From assembly GCA_902782905.1 (NCBI GenBank), contig CACZPB010000177.1, positions 1 to 9,373 on the forward strand: a DNA stretch of 9,373 bases, in the 5' to 3' direction. The stretch's first letter is position 1; each line of letters starts with the position of its first letter. The notes beneath the pieces were generated by a model, which was not told the DNA's origin, searched no databases, and was given only the letters and a program-made list of their open reading frames with translations. The position numbers were made by a program, and so were the translations under genes. Positions 5,584 to 9,373 of this stretch are shown one piece after another. The stretch comes from an uncultured bacterium. GTDB taxonomy: Bacteria; Cyanobacteriota; Vampirovibrionia; Gastranaerophilales; Gastranaerophilaceae.

Positions 5584-8583
5584 ATGAGCAAAGAAACAAA
5601 AGCATTAGATATAGATTTATCACTCAAGAAAAACAATGTTGATGAATTTTTCTTTAACCTTAGTGAGAACCCTAACGGGTTTAAAAATAAGGACTTTAGA
5701 TACACTCTTAGTCTTATATATCAACTTGTGGAGGATGAATTTGAAGGAATTTTCCTTTCTCCGAATTCACCTGTCAGAAATACTGATTTCTTTTTGATTA
5801 ATGACGGTACTGTTGAAAATCCGAAGCTAAGTTTTTTTGTTACACCTACTAATAATTTTCAATTTTATCTAAAATCTAAGGGGTCAATGTTCAGATTCAC
5901 CTCTAAAGAAGTTGAAGGAGAAATTGGGTATGTAATGCCTCTTGATTTGGTTCTAGATTATTTCGGAGGGTTTGGAGAACTTGTAGATTTTTCTTCTCTA
6001 ACTCCGACTTTTGCATACTTTAACAAGCTCACACACTTTGTTATGAAGCTTATTGAAAAGCTTTATTTTGTACCTACCGTTCATAAAAAAGAGGGGGTAA
6101 ATGGCGGAATGTTCCGTATCGTTTATGAACCGATTGTTTCCAACAAAGAATCAGCAAAAATTATTAACGAATTAGAGAATAATTTGCCGGAGAATTTGTT
6201 TATAAAAGGTGAAAGACCGAAAAATTTTGTAGAAAGATTTGTCAGGGAATACCTCAATTACTTGATTTACAAGTTTTTAGGAATAAAAGCTTACAGGTTT
6301 AAGGATATCAAATCAGGTCATTATATGATAAAAGACCTTGAACAAAAATGTCTTTTAAAAGGAAAAGATATTGCCGAAAATATTGCCCAGTGGTTTGATG
6401 AGCTCTATTTGGGCAAATACGATTTGATTCCGTTTTTCAAGGTAAATAAATTATCTGACGATAGTTTTGAGCTAAAAATACATATCAAAAACAGGAAAAC
6501 AAACGAAGATATATTGCTTGATGATTTGTACCATGAAGATAAAATATGGGATTTGGATACTCAAGATATTGCAAAAATTGTTGAAAAACAGCTTAATTAT
6601 GCTCTCAGATACATGCCCGAGCTTGAAACGCTTTTTGATGATGAGGACAAACTTTCGCTCACTTTGAATTTGAACGAAGTTTACAAAATAATTGCTCAAA
6701 CAGCTTACTATTTACAAAAAGCGCAGATAGAAGTTATTCTGCCTGAAGAACTTACGAATATAATTATTCCAAGAGCCTCTATTAACGCTAAAGTTAAGGC
6801 TGCGCGCTCTGATGATTTGATGAATATATTTAACACGGTTTCCTCAAGCGCAATTTCTCTTGATGATATTTTAGACTTTTCTTACGAAATTTCTCTCGGA
6901 GATGAAAAAATTTCGCTCGAAGAATTTGATGAGCTTGTTAAAAACAGCAACGGCTTAATTCAATATCACGGAAAATACATTCTTGTAGATAAAGAAGAAG
7001 GTTTGAAGCTCGTTGAACAAATTAAGAGTGCAAATCACAAGAAAATGACACGATTAGAGCTTATTCACGCTTCTATGTCTGGGCAGCTTCAAAATTACGA
7101 GTTTAATTATGACGAAGCTTACGCAAATGTAATCAAGGATTTTGCTAAGCCTGTTGAAGTCACTCAGCCCGAGAGTTTGACAGGGGAGCTCAGACCATAT
7201 CAGCAAACAGGTCTAAAATGGTTATGGACAAATGTTTCAAAAGGTTTTGGCTGCTGTATGGCAGATGATATGGGGTTAGGTAAAACAATTCAGGTAATTG
7301 CGCTTATATTAAAGCTTAAAGAAGAAAAGAAGCTGAAAAATCCTGTGCTTGTTATTTGTCCGACAACTCTTATGGGAAACTGGATAAAAGAACTTCAAAT
7401 GTTCGGGCCTTCTCTTAAGACATCTAAATATCACGGTTTGGACAGAAAACTTGATATGAAAGCGGATGTCATTCTGACTACATACGCTATTATGAGAATA
7501 GACGTTGAGGAAATGAAAAAGAATACTTGGGGTATGATTGTTGTGGACGAAGCCCAAAATATCAAAAACCCTGATACTGCACAAACAGTTGCAATAAAAA
7601 CTATGAAATCCGATATAAAAATTGCAATGACAGGTACTCCTGTCGAAAACAGACTCACAGAGCTTTGGAGTATTTTCGATTTTATAAACAAAGGTTATTT
7701 GGGCTCGCTTCGGGATTTTCAAAAAAGTTACGCGGTTCCGATAGAAAGATTTAAAGAAAAATCAAGAGCGGCAAAGCTAAAACTTTCTGTTTCACCGTTC
7801 GTTTTGAGACGTTTAAAGACAGATAAGAGCGTAATATCTGATCTGCCTGACAAAATGGTAATAAACGATTATTGTTACCTTTCAAAACCGCAAGCGATTA
7901 TTTATGAAAAAACGCTTAATGAAATGATGGGTAAAATCAGTGGGTTTACAGGCATTAACAGAAGGGGAAATATTTTTAAACTCATAACTGCTCTGAAACA
8001 AATCTGTAACCACCCGTATCAATTCCTGAAAACCGGCGACATGTCAAAAGAGCTTTCGGGAAAGACGGAAAAATGCGTGGATTTGGTTAACAGTATTATT
8101 GACAACGGCGAAAAAACACTTATTTTTACTCAATATAAAGAAATGGGCGACCTGCTCGTAAAAATTCTTACTGATGAATGCAATACAGAGCCATCCTTCT
8201 TCCACGGCTCGTTGACAGTTCCTCAAAGAGAATTTTTGATTGAAGATTTTCAAAACAATGATGAGAGAAAGATTATGATACTTTCTCTTAAAGCCGGCGG
8301 AACAGGTCTGAACCTTACGAGTGCTACAAACGTAATTCATTATGACTTGTGGTGGAACCCTGCTGTTGAAGATCAGGCTACTGACCGTACTTACCGTATA
8401 GGTCAGGATAAAAACGTTATGGTACATAGAATGATTACCTTAGGCACTTTTGAAGAAAAAATCGACGAAATGTTAAAGTCAAAAAAAGAACTTGCAGATA
8501 TGGCAGTATATGAGGGAGAAAAGATTATTACAGAACTCTCCGACCAAGAAATTTACGACATTTTCTCACTGTCAGCAGGTTAG
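5584..8583 (+). CDS. SNF2-family DNA-dependent ATPase with DUF3670-type N-terminal region
   Basis: The product has 999 residues. The C-terminal half holds a complete two-lobe SNF2 motor. LRPYQQTGLKWLW starts the motor, and motif I is DDMGLGKT (561-568, Lys567). Motif Ia is VICPTTLMGNW, motif II is DEAQ (655-658), and motif III begins TGTPVENR (683). After these come the 'FVLRRLKTDK' link, 'LIFTQY' (motif IV), SLKAGGTGLNL (901-911, motif V) and QATDRTYRIGQ (931-941, motif VI with the arginine finger region). Such enzymes translocate on double-stranded DNA and remodel protein-DNA complexes without classical strand separation. In the N-terminal half, residues about 395-510 (ISLDDILDFSYEISLGDEKI and the following EEFDELVKNSNGLIQYHGKYILVD) match the DUF3670/SNF2-associated domain of bacterial SNF2 proteins. 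Residues 1-390 I do not recognise. No nuclease or SWIM zinc finger is seen. The neighbours are not defence genes, so a chromosome-maintenance or transcription-recycling role is as likely as anti-phage defence. Confidence 0.93.
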   Translation: MSKETKALDIDLSLKKNNVDEFFFNLSENPNGFKNKDFRYTLSLIYQLVEDEFEGIFLSPNSPVRNTDFFLINDGTVENPKLSFFVTPTNNFQFYLKSKGSMFRFTSKEVEGEIGYVMPLDLVLDYFGGFGELVDFSSLTPTFAYFNKLTHFVMKLIEKLYFVPTVHKKEGVNGGMFRIVYEPIVSNKESAKIINELENNLPENLFIKGERPKNFVERFVREYLNYLIYKFLGIKAYRFKDIKSGHYMIKDLEQKCLLKGKDIAENIAQWFDELYLGKYDLIPFFKVNKLSDDSFELKIHIKNRKTNEDILLDDLYHEDKIWDLDTQDIAKIVEKQLNYALRYMPELETLFDDEDKLSLTLNLNEVYKIIAQTAYYLQKAQIEVILPEELTNIIIPRASINAKVKAARSDDLMNIFNTVSSSAISLDDILDFSYEISLGDEKISLEEFDELVKNSNGLIQYHGKYILVDKEEGLKLVEQIKSANHKKMTRLELIHASMSGQLQNYEFNYDEAYANVIKDFAKPVEVTQPESLTGELRPYQQTGLKWLWTNVSKGFGCCMADDMGLGKTIQVIALILKLKEEKKLKNPVLVICPTTLMGNWIKELQMFGPSLKTSKYHGLDRKLDMKADVILTTYAIMRIDVEEMKKNTWGMIVVDEAQNIKNPDTAQTVAIKTMKSDIKIAMTGTPVENRLTELWSIFDFINKGYLGSLRDFQKSYAVPIERFKEKSRAAKLKLSVSPFVLRRLKTDKSVISDLPDKMVINDYCYLSKPQAIIYEKTLNEMMGKISGFTGINRRGNIFKLITALKQICNHPYQFLKTGDMSKELSGKTEKCVDLVNSIIDNGEKTLIFTQYKEMGDLLVKILTDECNTEPSFFHGSLTVPQREFLIEDFQNNDERKIMILSLKAGGTGLNLTSATNVIHYDLWWNPAVEDQATDRTYRIGQDKNVMVHRMITLGTFEEKIDEMLKSKKELADMAVYEGEKIITELSDQEIYDIFSLSAG

Positions 8584-8643
8584 GGGTAAATATAAGCCGG
8601 TGTAGGTTGAAACTACGGGGTTGTTCATATATTGGAGTTTGTA

Positions 8644-9373
8644 ATGGCATTAAAATCCGCAGACAAAATTTTAGAATATATTCCTGAACTTTTTCAAACA
8701 GATTTGAAGGGTGAGATTGATATTTTTAGAAAGCTGGAAAAGGTTCTTGTTTTTGATGAAGGGTTTATATATTACGCAAACCCCGATAGTCTGCAGTTAA
8801 AGTATAACTACAAAAAGAATAATGAATACAAAATAGAAACAGTTTATCCTATAAACAAAGAGATTAAGGATTTTGTATTTGCCAAAGAAGGAAAAGTTTT
8901 TGTTGGGTTAAAAACCCAACCTACATTTATTAAAAATTTAAAACTTGATAATTTAAATAACAATTCTTTTCTTGTTTCTAAACTTGTTATTAAATCCACT
9001 GTTTTTGGGATTATCGTTCTTGCAAAAAAAGAGGCGGATTATTATAGAAAAGAAGATTTGGATGGCTTAAATGCTTGCGCATCAATTCTTTCTTACGTAC
9101 TTAAAGATCAAGAGCTTTCTAATGTATTCAAAATTCAACTAAAGGCTCTTAAAGACGGAATAGTTGAGAAAAATAACGCGTATAAAACAATAAAAGAACA
9201 AAATGAAAGAATTTTAGAAGCAGATAGGGCTAAAAATGAGTTTCTGGCAAATATTTCACATGAGCTTAGAACCCCACTCAATTCAATACTCGGATTTGCG
9301 GATATTCTGGGGGCAGAGTTATACGGGAATTTGAATGACAAACAAAAAGAATACATTGATGACATAAAAGCCT
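8644..9373 (+). CDS. Sensor histidine kinase, GAF-like plus HisKA (3' partial)
   Basis: The frame is open from ATG 8644 to the window edge (243 complete codons). GGAG at 8634-8637, 6 bases upstream, supports this start. Residues about 20-160 look like a GAF-type sensory domain, with the characteristic late strand and helix 'STVFGIIVLAKKEADYYRKED' and a closing helix 'LNACASILSYVLKDQELS'. A charged helix (about 165-200, KALKDGIVEKNNAYKTIKEQ) is probably a coiled-coil signalling linker. The HisKA H-box FLANISHELRTPLNSILGFA contains the phospho-accepting histidine, His206. The ATP-binding domain and any receiver domain lie beyond the window. There is no membrane segment in the visible part, so this is a cytoplasmic sensor; the ligand is unknown. 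Residues 87-94 (VGLKTQPT) are encoded by the palindromic repeat at 8901-8925 and sit at a likely loop of the sensory domain. The gap to the SNF2 stop is 60 bases, so co-transcription is possible. Confidence 0.92.
   Translation, partial: MALKSADKILEYIPELFQTDLKGEIDIFRKLEKVLVFDEGFIYYANPDSLQLKYNYKKNNEYKIETVYPINKEIKDFVFAKEGKVFVGLKTQPTFIKNLKLDNLNNNSFLVSKLVIKSTVFGIIVLAKKEADYYRKEDLDGLNACASILSYVLKDQELSNVFKIQLKALKDGIVEKNNAYKTIKEQNERILEADRAKNEFLANISHELRTPLNSILGFADILGAELYGNLNDKQKEYIDDIKA
8901..8925. repeat. Palindromic repeat copy inside the histidine kinase coding region
   Basis: GTTGGGTT (8902-8909) and AACCCAAC (8913-8920) form a perfect 8-base stem around AAA, followed by the tail CTACA. Read on the minus strand it begins TGTAGGTTGGGT and ends AACCCAACA, nearly identical to the spacer copy at 5489-5511. 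It is open in the frame used here, giving VGLKTQPT, although one other frame on each strand contains a stop. Confidence 0.8.

Noticed and set aside
5475..5705. Minus-strand open frame covering the repeat-rich spacer and the SNF2 start
   Set aside because: Its last residues (VGLHPTYIL) are simply the translated palindromic repeat, and the rest is antisense to the SNF2 N-terminus.
7309..7722. Minus-strand open frame (137 residues) opposite the SNF2 motor
   Set aside because: It is antisense to motifs I-III of the helicase, has low-complexity composition and no start signal; it is a shadow of the real gene.
5584..8583. SNF2 gene as part of a DISARM-type or other anti-phage island
   Set aside because: No methyltransferase, DUF1998, PLD nuclease or other defence partner is in the window; the neighbours are gpmI and a histidine kinase.

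Overview
The window is AT-rich, densely coded DNA with every gene on the + strand and short spacers (5 to about 170 bases). The standard bacterial code fits: TAA, TAG and TGA all end genes. An AsmA-like protein suggests a Gram-negative (diderm) cell. Low GC, a DUF3670-type SNF2 helicase like those of cyanobacteria and their relatives, and abundant TPR and PilZ-like proteins make a gut-type Vampirovibrionia/Melainabacteria (Gastranaerophilales) a reasonable guess. That is inference, not proof.

Layout: (1) 1-564, the 3' end of an AsmA/DUF3971-like envelope protein. (2) 607-2810, a two-gene unit: a degenerate YcgR/PilZ-like protein and a TPR-repeat protein 5 bases downstream, behind a promoter that predicts a leaderless mRNA. 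(3) 2861-3745, a P-loop kinase of the uridine kinase/phosphoribulokinase family with an N-terminal extension of about 80 residues, behind a promoter that predicts an almost leaderless mRNA. (4) 3873-5411, cofactor-independent phosphoglycerate mutase (gpmI), with an extended -10 promoter and a strong Shine-Dalgarno. (5) 5412-5583, a repeat-rich spacer with three consecutive hairpins. (6) 5584-8583, a 999-residue SNF2-family ATPase. (7) 8644 to the window edge, the first 243 residues of a sensor histidine kinase with an N-terminal GAF-like region.

The genes do not form an obvious pathway. They look like housekeeping metabolism (gpmI, nucleoside-kinase-like) mixed with signalling and structural genes (PilZ-like, TPR, histidine kinase) and a nucleic-acid motor.

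The most unusual signal is a small palindromic repeat family with arms GTTGGGTT/AACCCAAC and a CCTACA tail. It occurs twice head-to-head in the gpmI-SNF2 spacer, and once inside the histidine kinase reading frame, where it is translated in frame as VGLKTQPT. A second, unrelated hairpin (CCCTCTCC/GGAGAGGG) abuts and partly supplies the Shine-Dalgarno of the SNF2 gene. I found no CRISPR array, transposase, phage gene, tRNA or rRNA, and no convincing new multi-gene system.
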